From Rhodothermales bacterium (GTDB lineage: Bacteria > Bacteroidota > Rhodothermia > Rhodothermales > Bin80): DNA of 52,313 nt. The stretch lies in contig JAJECV010000078.1 in the NCBI GenBank assembly GCA_022821875.1, positions 1-52,313 on the forward strand. Direction: 5' to 3'. The translations under genes and the position numbers were made by a program. The notes under the pieces were generated by a model. It worked only from the letters and a program-made list of their open reading frames with translations, was not told the origin of the DNA and did not search any database. Below, one piece after another: positions 44,201 to 52,175 of this stretch. The stretch's first letter is position 1, and every line of letters begins with the position of its first letter.

Positions 44201-44985
44201 CAAATCAGAAATCCCTGATGGACTTGGAGAGCGAAGATTGCCCGGACGGCTTCTGGCCAGTCTATAAGGGAGAATCATTCAATCTGTGGACACCAGACAC
44301 GGGTATACATTATGCATGGGCATGGGCAGAGCCCGTTCTCGCTGAACTGCAAAATAAGCGACTCTCACCAAAGGATAAGCCGAAGGGGGTTTACAAAGAA
44401 TTTCCATTGGAGTACTTGAAAAACCGAAATACATTACCTTGCTATAGGGCTCGTGTTGCATTTAGAGATGTGACAAACCGAACGAATCAACGGACAATCC
44501 TTGTATGCCTTATACCGCCTAAGGTATTTATCACGAATAAAGGGCCCTATTTTCTTTGGCCTCGTGGAGACGAAAAAGACCAAGCGTTTCTGCTTGGAAT
44601 TCTCTCTTCCATACCTCTGGACTGGTACGCACGGCGATTTGTTGAATTAAATGTCAATTTTTTCATCCTCAATCCATTTCCTATCCCCCGCCCTCCCCGT
44701 GAAGATATGCTCTGGCAGCGCGTTGTTCAACTGGCTGGAAGGTTGGCGTGTCCAGATGACCGCTTTGCCGATTGGGCGAATAAAGTGGGAGTCATCTGCG
44801 GCTCCATGGATGAGGGTGAGAAAGAAGACCACATCCATGAACTAGATGCTGTAGTCGCTCATCTATACGGACTCAGTGAGTCGCAGCTCATCCATATCTT
44901 TGAGACATTTCACGAGGGCTGGGATTTTGAATCAAGACTGGCCGGTGTACTGCGTCATTATCAATCATGGAAGGCACGAATATGA
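41206..44985 (+). CDS. Eco57I-like adenine-specific DNA methyltransferase / type IIG-like restriction-modification protein
   Basis: A protein of 1259 residues from ATG 41206; an in-frame ATG at 41092 adds 38 residues directly after the MITE. The centre is an N6-adenine methyltransferase: motif I VADIAMGSGHFL (D500), DLNPLAVQLARLAVWIH, and the catalytic GNPPWEK (N760-W763). The N-terminal 450 residues include TYEMALTVLFRLLFIAYAED, common in Eco57I-type enzymes. The C-terminal 400 residues could be the target-recognition part. I could not identify a clear nuclease motif, so a methyltransferase of a larger defence system is possible. Its stop overlaps an ATG (ATGA) that begins a decayed XRE-ImmA gene, showing the original operon partner. 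Confidence 0.78.
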   Translation: MDIGQVERLCRKLLEQPDRHSALKLLEQTLPTFENTVPGLRNEGLLALHELEHGVPKRSDLRDARRKAQHAVNLSGQDLLAALGFTIRELDNLTSVLYSNDRRTALAVMLHEGELIEHKEQRFNQLSPVSYAFRNADAENLDWIIFVQENRIRLYSTNVDVGVGRRGRTDTFIECQPWLLPDEQLHYLWLLYSADALKREGSLYELLEGSERFAGDLAKRLRERIYEDVVPALAQGISRARGITTPDSEELALTYEMALTVLFRLLFIAYAEDRDLLPYRYNAAYQIRSLKKKAQEMAKMVEEETPIAEGATYWRETEHLWNAIAKGNTEWDVPAYGGALFQDDGEISRAGAALAQITLPNECFEEVLRNLLVIHTPEGVPGPVDFRSLGVREFGTIYEGLLESELARADMDLVLKQQKKNVVYVPAKKNEPPVVRKGEVYLHNRSGVRKASGSYYTKSFAVEHLLDGALEPALDDHFKRLDALDETDASEAFFDFRVADIAMGSGHFLISAIDHMEKRMADYLSRRSLPDVLNELGKLRSTAKSRLKGIQESDPIEDSQLLRRLIARRCIYGVDLNPLAVQLARLAVWIHTFVPGLPLSFLDRTLIRGNALVGMGGIAEIWDAFDEFSVPVFNRDRDTRKLLGGAVKPLRRLANSNDMSLEDIEEARMAQDDVRVALQGTKILCDFLTAAPIENDSTIKAVLDEWEELSDPLHINNLKVRNAIGIAQETLQPLEAVHFPIAFPEVFLRKRPGFDVILGNPPWEKIKVDRHAFWARHFPGLRGKSQREQEAEKKHLQAERPDLVSLYEREQEEMHQMRQALVSGAYPGMGKGDPDLYKAFCWRFWRLSSAIGGYIGVVLPRSALTAKGSVDFRKTMFSEAADVAVTMLTNRAGWIFDEVHQQYTIGLLCAKHGEAEGELVHLQGPYTTLSEFKAGNSKKTGSFTYAEIQKWNDTVSIPLIPMPRAKSSEVLNQLRSSPRLDLKIENQWRARPNRELDATNQKSLMDLESEDCPDGFWPVYKGESFNLWTPDTGIHYAWAWAEPVLAELQNKRLSPKDKPKGVYKEFPLEYLKNRNTLPCYRARVAFRDVTNRTNQRTILVCLIPPKVFITNKGPYFLWPRGDEKDQAFLLGILSSIPLDWYARRFVELNVNFFILNPFPIPRPPREDMLWQRVVQLAGRLACPDDRFADWANKVGVICGSMDEGEKEDHIHELDAVVAHLYGLSESQLIHIFETFHEGWDFESRLAGVLRHYQSWKARI

Positions 44986-45130
44986 CTCTCTCCTACGCAC
45001 GAATGTGAGGCCAGAACTTCTGTAAGGGGCATGAAAATGCGGTCAGATGGATTCAGAAAAACGGTGCAAACGATTCCCAGACATGGCGATTGGAAAAGCG
45101 GCACGGAATGGATTCAAAATTAGTTGGAAG
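44982..45130 (+). pseudogene. Decayed N-terminus of an XRE-ImmA/IrrE gene
   Basis: The DNA from the ATG at 44982 aligns with the start of the intact ImmA gene at 49897: shared stretches include CAGAACTTCTG-like and GCAAACGATTCCCA sequence and the following GGCGATTGG/AAAGCGG. Stops and small indels break the frame within about 10 codons. Its ATG overlaps the restriction gene's stop, so the two once formed a coupled operon. The alignment fades after about 45130. Confidence 0.6.
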
Positions 45131-45446
45131 TCGGCATAGATCTCCCCCGATGGAAATGAGATCTATCTCGCCCATCACATGGCGGAGCGAAATACACCCC
45201 GCCCAGATGCCCATATTATTTGAAGATTCATTCGGTCACCTTTTGGCCACATCTCTCTATATCTGAATTGAGACACAAGGCGTACTCGGTGCCGAGTTGA
45301 CTGTCTGACGAAAATCTGATACCGTAGTGGGATTTTGAGATGGGAAGGATCCATTATTCAACCATCGGACAAAGTTTGGAGTGTTCTTGGGGACTTAAAA
45401 AGTCCAATCCATCCGGCGGTATTTCAATAATTGTAATCCACGAAGC
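45131..45446. other. Intergenic region without recognisable content
   Basis: About 315 bases between the decayed ImmA start and the end of the AlbA_2 gene. No gene, hairpin terminator or repeat was identified. It may be further decayed ImmA sequence, but no alignment could be followed by eye. Confidence 0.3.
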
Positions 45447-47195
45447 CTAATCATTTCTCTGGTTGAACGGCCTGTATTCAACGAGTGCTGATTGTCCAGT
45501 GATATCAACAATAGTCGCCATCATCTCCACCCCATATGCATCGGTAAGTCTCAAGGGTTTTCCCAGACGGAAGGAGACGGGCTGCTGCCTGCCCTGCTCA
45601 ATTGCAATATTGTCCGTGTATAGGTAGGTCCGATCCAAATTGTCACGTTGGGGATTCAGCCGTCCCTGTAGTCCGGGAATATGACCTGAAGCGTTTGAGA
45701 AAATAACTGCACCTCCGGCTGTAAGTGGATCAAGTTCTAATAATAATCCTCCACGCGATGGTGTCCACGACCGTACAAAACCCGCTCTATAGCCCGGCAT
45801 GGCAGCATAAACGGTCATCGGTAAATGAGCCGTGTACAAATCAAAATCTACTTCACCATTGCTGTCGGTTGCTGCCCGTTGCCACGTTTTGTTCGGAAAG
45901 AGGACCAAAACATCCGCACCGACAATCGGCTCTCCTCCCGAATGCACCGTAATAATGGCATCCGACGGTACAAGTTCAAGTCGGGCAGACGGGATAACCA
46001 GAACCAAGTTTGTCCCATCAACAACTTTATACTCCGGCAGGCTGCCAGTAATTTCATGGGTTCCTTGTCGAATGATAGGGACACCGTCCCCCCGCCGTTC
46101 CATCATGTTTTTGCGGTGACGAGATCCGGGGATATCCCCTACAGAGGTTCGCCCAAATACAGAAGCAAGAGCCTGATTACGGGTTGATTGGCTTGAGTCC
46201 ATCCCATCTATCGTCATTCCATTAGGAAGAGGGCCGGGAGAATCAATTTCCAAGCGATTTTTGAACATTGAGAGCCGAATACGTCGGGTTGACCGGGAAT
46301 AGTCACGGTGAACAACTGCGTTCACCACTGCTTCAAACACGGCAGCCATACTGTACTGGGGAATATCTTCACGGGCGGGAGTCTTCCGTGCGGCGACACG
46401 CATATTCCGTGCGACAAATTTCGTCGCCTCGGCAATCTGAACAGAAAGCGGCCCCTGAATCTCCTGGGTATCCAATTGACCGGAAGATCGATCTTGACCA
46501 CGATACATTGTGGCGATAATTGTCGCCTGGGGCAGCCATTCATGGGGGGAATTGGTGCAGAGTAATATTCCGGCAACAGTCGCCCTGTCCACACCAAATT
46601 CATCCGATGCCAGCAGCCGCAAATTCGTCAGCGCACGACGAGGGTCATCTGCGCCGGTTGCACTGATCAGTGGCTCCCACAGTCGCTCAAGGAGTGTTTC
46701 AAATCCAGTATTTGGGACCACCTGTTGATCAAACCATGTATATCGGCTCTGGGCTCGTTCTTGTGCTAACCGAAGATATTCATCACTTTCCATAAGGCGT
46801 TTTGAGTCGCCGACTCGGAGAAAGGCTTTACCAGAGCGCTCATGTACAAAGTTTCCTCTAGGTACCTCAACAAGCATGAACATCTTCCCGTCAAGATCTC
46901 GTTTCTCAATATGAATACGGATAGCAGGTTTTACGGTGTCCGTACTTACTTCGACTAACATTCGGCTGAGGGCAGAAGCCTGCTTCGGGGTCATCCCCTG
47001 AAGTTCTCCACTGTCTGAAACTCCGCAAAGCAGTATCCCACCCTTCGTATTTGCAAATGCTGTCATTTCATCGGCGAAGTCATCTCTGCGTGGGCTCTTT
47101 GGATGATCGTCAATGAACTCAATCTGCTTGAATTCCCATCGACTGTCCTCACCTAGGTGCAAGCGTCTGCGAACATCTGAGTCGGTGATATTCAT
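45447..47195 (-). CDS. AlbA_2/Schlafen-like protein with GHKL-like ATPase and C-terminal beta-sandwich domain
   Basis: A 582-residue paralogue of the protein at 507-1787. The AlbA_2 domain has the canonical EFK patch (E21-K23) and FANTKGGILLCGVSD. The ATPase-like domain has AVFEAVVNAVVHRDYSRSTR and KNRLEIDSPGPLPNGMT near the middle. After about residue 400 it carries an added domain with VHSGGEPIVGADVLVLFP and DSNGEVDFDLYTAH, which looks like a carboxypeptidase-regulatory/Ig-like beta sandwich. It ends with a small beta-rich tail. Such an addition is unusual for this cytoplasmic family. The gene interrupts the array of restriction/ImmA remnants and runs opposite to it. Confidence 0.8.
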   Translation of the reverse strand: MNITDSDVRRRLHLGEDSRWEFKQIEFIDDHPKSPRRDDFADEMTAFANTKGGILLCGVSDSGELQGMTPKQASALSRMLVEVSTDTVKPAIRIHIEKRDLDGKMFMLVEVPRGNFVHERSGKAFLRVGDSKRLMESDEYLRLAQERAQSRYTWFDQQVVPNTGFETLLERLWEPLISATGADDPRRALTNLRLLASDEFGVDRATVAGILLCTNSPHEWLPQATIIATMYRGQDRSSGQLDTQEIQGPLSVQIAEATKFVARNMRVAARKTPAREDIPQYSMAAVFEAVVNAVVHRDYSRSTRRIRLSMFKNRLEIDSPGPLPNGMTIDGMDSSQSTRNQALASVFGRTSVGDIPGSRHRKNMMERRGDGVPIIRQGTHEITGSLPEYKVVDGTNLVLVIPSARLELVPSDAIITVHSGGEPIVGADVLVLFPNKTWQRAATDSNGEVDFDLYTAHLPMTVYAAMPGYRAGFVRSWTPSRGGLLLELDPLTAGGAVIFSNASGHIPGLQGRLNPQRDNLDRTYLYTDNIAIEQGRQQPVSFRLGKPLRLTDAYGVEMMATIVDITGQSALVEYRPFNQRND

Positions 47196-47383
47196 GATAA
47201 ATCTCTGGGGGTATTACGACAGTTGGGAGATGTTTTTCAACGGATAACTCAACTCAAGGTTGCTAAATCAATATCCAACAATAGATACTTGCTAACGGTG
47301 TCTCCTAGAAAGAAAAGCACATGGCAGAGATAAGTTACTTCAACTTTACTGAACTCTCTGGTCACTTGTACTGCCTGAGCGCG

Positions 47384-47560
47384 GATGAGGGAAAGAAGAT
47401 CACATCCATGAACTGGATGCTGTAGTTGATCATCTATATGGACTCAATAAGTCGCAACTTATTCATATCTTCTGAAACATTCCACGAGGGTTGGGATTTT
47501 GAATTAAGATTCGCTGATGTACTACGTCACGATCAATCATGGAAGGAGGAGAGAAGGAGA
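47384..47560 (+). pseudogene. Decayed 3' end of a restriction-modification gene
   Basis: About 170 bases aligning with the last 55 codons of the intact restriction gene (44806-44985), sharing long runs such as ATCCATGAACT(A/G)GATGCTGTAGT and GGGATTTTGAAT. By eye roughly 85% of positions agree. A one-base difference around 47470 shifts the frame. The matching protein tail is ETFHEGWDFE...ADVLRHDQSWK. The rest of the gene is absent. Confidence 0.75.
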
Positions 47561-47700
47561 ATGACATTTCCACGCCTGAAATTCTGCAATGGCCCTGCAA
47601 GCATAAGCAGGCAGATCCAGAAGGATTATGCAGTCTGCTTCCAGAGCATGGCGGATGGAGAGACGGTGCTGAGAAGAACTGGATGCCCTTCCAGAACGAA
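47561..47700 (+). pseudogene. Second decayed N-terminus of an XRE-ImmA/IrrE gene
   Basis: It starts ATGAC(A)TTTCCACGCCTGAAA right after the restriction remnant. In one frame it reads PEILQWPCKHKQADPEGL, against PELLQWACKRRQADPAEL in the intact ImmA protein at 49897. Indels destroy the frame near the start and the similarity fades before 47780. With the preceding remnant it repeats the order restriction end then ImmA start. Confidence 0.7.
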
Positions 47701-47782
47701 ATCCCGTACTTTAGGAAGACGGTAACGATGAGGGACGCTGTCTCCCCCAGAATTTTGTTCATCACAAAACACATCAACTAAA

Positions 47783-48115
47783 ATGCCAAAGCCAAATTTC
47801 AAAATGTTAGTCAAGATCCAGCTCGGAGAAGAGTCTGCGATATTTCCCCATGCTGCTATTGTGCCCAGGCATGCAAGGCGGGGGGAGTTGGTACTGGTCA
47901 AAAGCAGGGATGCCGCAAAGGAAGATAGCTGGGTTGAATTGACGGCTCCGCTCCTCAATAGCGAAGTCGAGTGGATCTACATGCCATTATCTGCCGAGGA
48001 AGTTTGCGAACGGCTGGCGACCCGCCTCCATGAGAACAACCCCAACATCACCGGCGAGGAGTTGGTTGAAATATTGGCAAACTCCCACCGAGCACGGCAT
48101 TGTGATAACTCTTAG
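47783..48115 (+). CDS. Small hypothetical protein
   Basis: A 110-residue frame beginning MPKPNFKMLVKIQLGEES with an even, coding-like codon pattern and an acidic C-terminal half (LSAEEVCERLATRLHENNPN, GEELVEILANSH). I do not recognise a family. No convincing ribosome binding site lies before the ATG. It follows the ImmA remnant and precedes ATPase copy 3 by 480 bases. It could be an accessory gene of the island or a fragment of a longer gene. Confidence 0.4.
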   Translation: MPKPNFKMLVKIQLGEESAIFPHAAIVPRHARRGELVLVKSRDAAKEDSWVELTAPLLNSEVEWIYMPLSAEEVCERLATRLHENNPNITGEELVEILANSHRARHCDNS

Positions 48116-48597
48116 CTGTGACGCATTGCTGTTTTGTTTGACTTGACGGAGTACTCGTTGACTCTAATCATATCTACAAAGCAAATTGGGCAGTTTGGGC
48201 AAAGGAGCGACATGTAACACATGGAAACATTCTGGAAGTTCATCGTGGCCGTTTGGCTGCGGAGACGATCCGGTTGGTTACTCCCAGCCCGATCCCTGTT
48301 GTAGAATCGGAAGCCTAAAAGGAATGGCTTGGTAGTCATAATATCTGGAGCGTGTACGATTATTTCCAGGGGGTGCATCACTGCTTCAGAGTATTCCTCC
48401 GGATCGTTAGGCGATTGCCCCGCATACATCTGCAATCCGAATGCTTCACCATGTCAATTTACCACTGCCGACCGTCTTTTTCAGCGGAGATGACATTGGT
48501 CGGGAAAAACCAGTGATTGGAACCTATTTTCCTCTGAGTGCATATATCCAGTCAATTGGAAAGTCTCCTCATGTCCTGAACTGTCTGGAAAAATCCG
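48116..48597. other. Intergenic region upstream of ATPase copy 3
   Basis: About 480 bases. The last 79 (48519-48597) are part of a direct repeat shared with the region before ATPase copy 4, so the promoter and leader were duplicated with the gene. The rest shows no recognisable gene; a minus-strand frame at 48435-48112 has no protein-like features. Confidence 0.45.
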
Positions 48598-48815
48598 ATG
48601 AGTAAATCACAGAAATCCCCCACCGTCAAGCCTGCCACGCGGGAGCGGGGCGAAGCCCGCTATTTTCATGGGCGAGTGAAAATTCTGGATAATTTCAAGG
48701 AGTTGCTGGGCAGGGCGAAGGCGGGAAATTCCGGTACTTCTATTCTGATCCAGGCGGCCCCCGGTGCGGGCAAGACTGCCCTGCTCCATGAATATGCACG
48801 GATTGCACGGGCACA
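48519..48815 (+). repeat. Direct repeat, left copy (leader plus start of ATPase copy 3)
   Basis: It matches 51064-51360 at a constant offset of 2545 bases with no indel through the leader and the first ~70 codons, including GAACCTATTTTC and the ATGAGTAAATCACAGAAA start. Similarity then drops sharply and returns near the Walker B region (about 49010 and 51553). Confidence 0.8.
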
Positions 48816-49758
48816 GCGATGGCAGACCGCCGAGATTGACCCGGACGGATTGTTTGATCCGGCGGAGTTGAGCAAGTCGTTGCGACTCCCGCTCCCCCCT
48901 AAGCGTCAGGAAACAAAGACGGGAGGGAACGTACAGGTTCTACATCGGGAATCCACATCTGAGCACTATCTCCCAACAACGTTGGACATTCTTGAGTCTG
49001 GACGGAAGCCGCTACTGCTCCTGCTAGACGAGGCACAAACGACAGCGACGGTTATTCCGCGATCCAACCACGAACAGTTCACGAGTGCACTTAAGCTTGT
49101 CAAGGCAATTCACAATGGCAAAGTGGGGAGGCCCGTGATCCTGATCGCCGCCGGCCTGGGGGCAACCGCGGCGGCCTTTGATTCCCTGGGGATATCGAGA
49201 TTTGACCCCGGGTGCCGAATCAACCTGGAACCGCTGAGTGAGGAGGCAAGGCAGGCGGTCATTCAGGACTGGCTCCTGGAAGAAGGCGGGGCAAAGGGGG
49301 ATCCGACCCCCTGGATTCATGCGATTGCATGTGAGACACATGGCTGGCCGCAACACATCATGGCATATGTGTGGCCTGCCCTAAGGCAGTTGAAGTCAAC
49401 CGATGGGGAGTTGACTCCAGAGGGGCTGGAAACTGCACTGGAGGAAGGGCGGAAGGGGCGGATTGAGTTTTACAAAGCGCGGACTCGGGGTATTCCTGGA
49501 GAGCAACTTCACTGCATCGCAAGAGTGATCGCAAATGCTCCATCCGGTACGAGTTTTGCGAAGATGGATATTATGGCATCTCTCCGAATGGAGTTTAGTG
49601 AGGACAAAGCCGAGAAGATCTTCACACTTGCCCTGCATAAGGGGATACTGGACGAGCGGGAAAACCGGTATGTGGTTCCGATCCCATCTATGCACGACTG
49701 GCTGGTGGATAACTTCGCCCGTATCCCGGAACCGTTATTTCCCCCGCTAGACCCATGA
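48598..49758 (+). CDS. Island P-loop ATPase, copy 3
   Basis: A 386-residue paralogue with MSKSQKSPTVKPATRERGEA, the ARYFHGR box, Walker A AAPGAGKTALLHE, Walker B PLLLLLDEAQ, then PVILIAAGLGATAAAFDSLG, GDPTPWIH and ETHGWPQHIMAYV. It ends with VPIPSMHDWLVDNF. It is much closer to the broken copy 4 than to copies 1 and 2. The segment between the GKT motif and Walker B differs strongly from copy 4 although the flanks are nearly the same. The XRE-ImmA gene follows 138 bases downstream, so the two may be cotranscribed. Function unknown. Confidence 0.72.
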   Translation: MSKSQKSPTVKPATRERGEARYFHGRVKILDNFKELLGRAKAGNSGTSILIQAAPGAGKTALLHEYARIARAQRWQTAEIDPDGLFDPAELSKSLRLPLPPKRQETKTGGNVQVLHRESTSEHYLPTTLDILESGRKPLLLLLDEAQTTATVIPRSNHEQFTSALKLVKAIHNGKVGRPVILIAAGLGATAAAFDSLGISRFDPGCRINLEPLSEEARQAVIQDWLLEEGGAKGDPTPWIHAIACETHGWPQHIMAYVWPALRQLKSTDGELTPEGLETALEEGRKGRIEFYKARTRGIPGEQLHCIARVIANAPSGTSFAKMDIMASLRMEFSEDKAEKIFTLALHKGILDERENRYVVPIPSMHDWLVDNFARIPEPLFPPLDP

Positions 49759-49896
49759 GGTTTAACAATCAAGGCGGAGGGATAGAACCCTGAACTGCCC
49801 ATCTTCTGCTTTACTGCAATCCACTACTGGGATTCAGTCATATAGGATTTTCTAGACAGATATACTACGTCACTATACATCATGTAAGGTATCAGG

Positions 49897-51045
49897 ATGA
49901 CCTCTCCACGCATGAAAGTAAGACCTGAACTTCTGCAATGGGCCTGCAAACGTAGGCAGGCAGATCCAGCAGAACTGCGCAAACGATTCCCAAAATACGA
50001 CGATTGGGAAAGCGGGAACAATCAGCCAACTTTTAGGCAGTTGGAGGCTTTTGCAAAGTTTACACAGGTGCCTTTCCTGACTCTTTTATTCCCGGAACCG
50101 CGGGAAGAGAAAATACCCATTCAGGATTTACGCACAGTGGGAAACCGGAATATCTCGCAGCCGAGTGGCAATCTATTGGACACTATCTATATGTGTCAAC
50201 AGCGTCAGGGCTGGTATCAAACCTTCGCCATGCTGGAAGGTGAAGAACCGCTTCCTTTTGTGGGATCCGCCACACTGCAGAGTGATGTCGAGACGACGGC
50301 AAAGAAGATTCGGGCTACATTAAGTTTTGATATAGAAGAGCGTCAGCAACTACCGAACTGGACGCAGGCATTACGCTATTTTGCAAACCAAGCGGATGAT
50401 TTGGGTATACTTGTCATGATTAGTGGTGTCGTTCGGAATAATCCTCATCGTAAACTTAATCCCGAAGAGTTTCGGGGTTTTGCTTTAGCGGATAAACTCG
50501 CCCCTCTAGTATTCATCAATGGAGCAGACACCAAGGCTGCACAAATTTTCACACTCGCTCACGAGCTAGCGCACATATGGTTGGGAGAATCCAGTTTGTC
50601 GAACGTGACTCCCGATTCATTTTCGCCTCACAGGATTGAGCGTTGGTGTAACCAGGTGGCCGCCGAGGTTCTTGTCCCTCTGGTGTCTCTACGACAGAAT
50701 TTCCGGGAAGATGTAACCTTGTCTGATGAGCTTCAGCGACTGGTGAATTACTACAAAACTAGTACGCTAGTTGTACTTCGGCGTCTTTTTGAGATGGAAG
50801 CCCTTCAGTATAGCACATTTGCAGAGCAATATCGCTACCAATTGAGTCAACTTAAACCACGCAAAGGAAGTGGAGGGGGGAATTTTCACGCAACGCTCAA
50901 GACCCGTGTCGGTCAGCGCTTCGGTACCGCACTTGTTGAGAGCACACTCTCTGGTGATACGTCGCATAAAGATGCTCTCTACTATCTGGGTATAAAAAAG
51001 ATGTCCACGCTAGATGCATTTGCAGAAAGTCTCTGGGAGAGGTAA
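49897..51045 (+). CDS. XRE-like protein with ImmA/IrrE-family metallopeptidase domain
   Basis: A 382-residue protein. The N-terminal ~70 residues resemble an XRE-type helix-turn-helix (LLQWACKRRQADPAELRKRF, TFRQLEAFAKFTQVPFLTLL). The C-terminal half is the peptidase M78 (ImmA/IrrE) type with zinc motif HELAH at 222-226 and downstream RWCNQVAAEVLVP. Such proteins cleave repressors or antitoxins to induce mobile elements or stress responses, and many sit beside toxin-antitoxin or restriction genes. It lies between ATPase copies 3 and 4. Decayed copies of its 5' end follow the restriction gene and its remnant, suggesting it once belonged to a restriction operon. Confidence 0.87.
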   Translation: MTSPRMKVRPELLQWACKRRQADPAELRKRFPKYDDWESGNNQPTFRQLEAFAKFTQVPFLTLLFPEPREEKIPIQDLRTVGNRNISQPSGNLLDTIYMCQQRQGWYQTFAMLEGEEPLPFVGSATLQSDVETTAKKIRATLSFDIEERQQLPNWTQALRYFANQADDLGILVMISGVVRNNPHRKLNPEEFRGFALADKLAPLVFINGADTKAAQIFTLAHELAHIWLGESSLSNVTPDSFSPHRIERWCNQVAAEVLVPLVSLRQNFREDVTLSDELQRLVNYYKTSTLVVLRRLFEMEALQYSTFAEQYRYQLSQLKPRKGSGGGNFHATLKTRVGQRFGTALVESTLSGDTSHKDALYYLGIKKMSTLDAFAESLWER

Positions 51046-51063
51046 GCGAAAATGTATCTTACC

Positions 51064-51360
51064 GGAACCTATTTTCGTCTGAGTGCATACATTACGTCAG
51101 TTGAAGAGTCTCCTCCTGTTCAAGACTGTCTGGACAGATTCGATGAGTAAATCACAGAAAACCCCCATCGTCAAGCCTGCCACGCTGGAGCGGGGCGAGG
51201 CCCGCTATTTTCATGGGCGAGTGAAAATTCTGGATGATTTCAAGGAATTGCTGGGTAGGGCAAAGGAGGGAAAATCCGGTACATCTATTCTGATCCAGGC
51301 AGCTCCTGGAGCGGGCAAGACCGCCCTGCTTCATGAATGTGCGCGGATTGCAGAGGCGAA
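51064..51360 (+). repeat. Direct repeat, right copy (leader plus start of ATPase copy 4)
   Basis: Partner of 48519-48815 at the same orientation. The pair brackets ATPase copy 3 and the ImmA gene, so homologous recombination between them would delete or amplify that segment. Confidence 0.8.
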
Positions 51361-52175
51361 CAACTGGACGGTCTCGAATCTTCGCGCAAAGAATCTGTGG
51401 GATGTCGTTTCACTGGACAAATCCCTCGAACTAACGGGGAAGGTAAAGGAAGGAGAGATCATCTGGCGGAAAGGGCATTCTAATGCCGTCCAGCGGGAGT
51501 CCAGAACCACGCGCCTTCGCCCAGCCCCCTGGACATCATAGGGATGAGTAAACAGCCGCTCCTTCTCCTGTTGGACGAAGCACAGCGTCTGTACTGGCGA
51601 ATCCCCCGACTAGTGACGAGCAGCTTGATGGCGCATCCGAGTTTGTCAAGTCTATTCACAATGGTGAAGTGGGGAGTCCTGTGATACTGATTGCTGCAGG
51701 CCTGGGTGCAACCTTGGCGGCCTTTGATTCTCTGGGAATATCAAGATTTGACCCCGGGTGCCTGATCAATCTGGAACCCCTGGGTGAAGGGGCAAGTCGG
51801 GCGGTCATTCAGGACTGGCTTCTGGAAGAGTGCGAGGCGAAGGGCGATCCGGCCGCCTGGATTTATGCGATTGCACATGAGACGCATGGCTGGCCGCAGC
51901 ACATCATGGCGTATGTGTGGCCTGCCTTGAAGCAGTTGAAGTTGACCGAGGGGGAGTTGACTCCAGAGGGGCTGAAAATGGCAATAGAGGAAGGGAGAAA
52001 AGGACGGATTGAGTTTTACAAAGCGCGGACTCGGGACTTCCCAAGAGAGCAACTTCACTGCATCGCAAGAGTAATCGCAAATGCTCCATCCGGTACGAGT
52101 TTTGCGAAGATGGATATTATGGTCTCCTTGCGCATGGACTATAATCACGATACGGCCGAGAAGATCTTCACACTA
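51143..52175 (+). pseudogene. Island P-loop ATPase, copy 4, broken by frameshifts and a MITE
   Basis: It starts MSKSQKTPIVKPATLERGEA with intact Walker A AAPGAGKTALLHE. The frame is lost around 51510-51540, Walker B (PLLLLLDEAQ) is read in another frame near 51560, and a second shift around 51600 restores the frame used from 51610 onward (PVILIAAGLGATLAAFDSLG to EKIFTLA). At 52174 a TA followed by the MITE end interrupts the gene, and the reading frame stops within the element. About 30 C-terminal codons present in copy 3 are lost. Clearly non-functional as a full protein. Confidence 0.85.

Noticed and set aside
41206..44985. Assignment of the methyltransferase to a named BREX or DISARM system
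   Set aside because: None of the other core genes of those systems was found around it, so only the Eco57I-like family is claimed.
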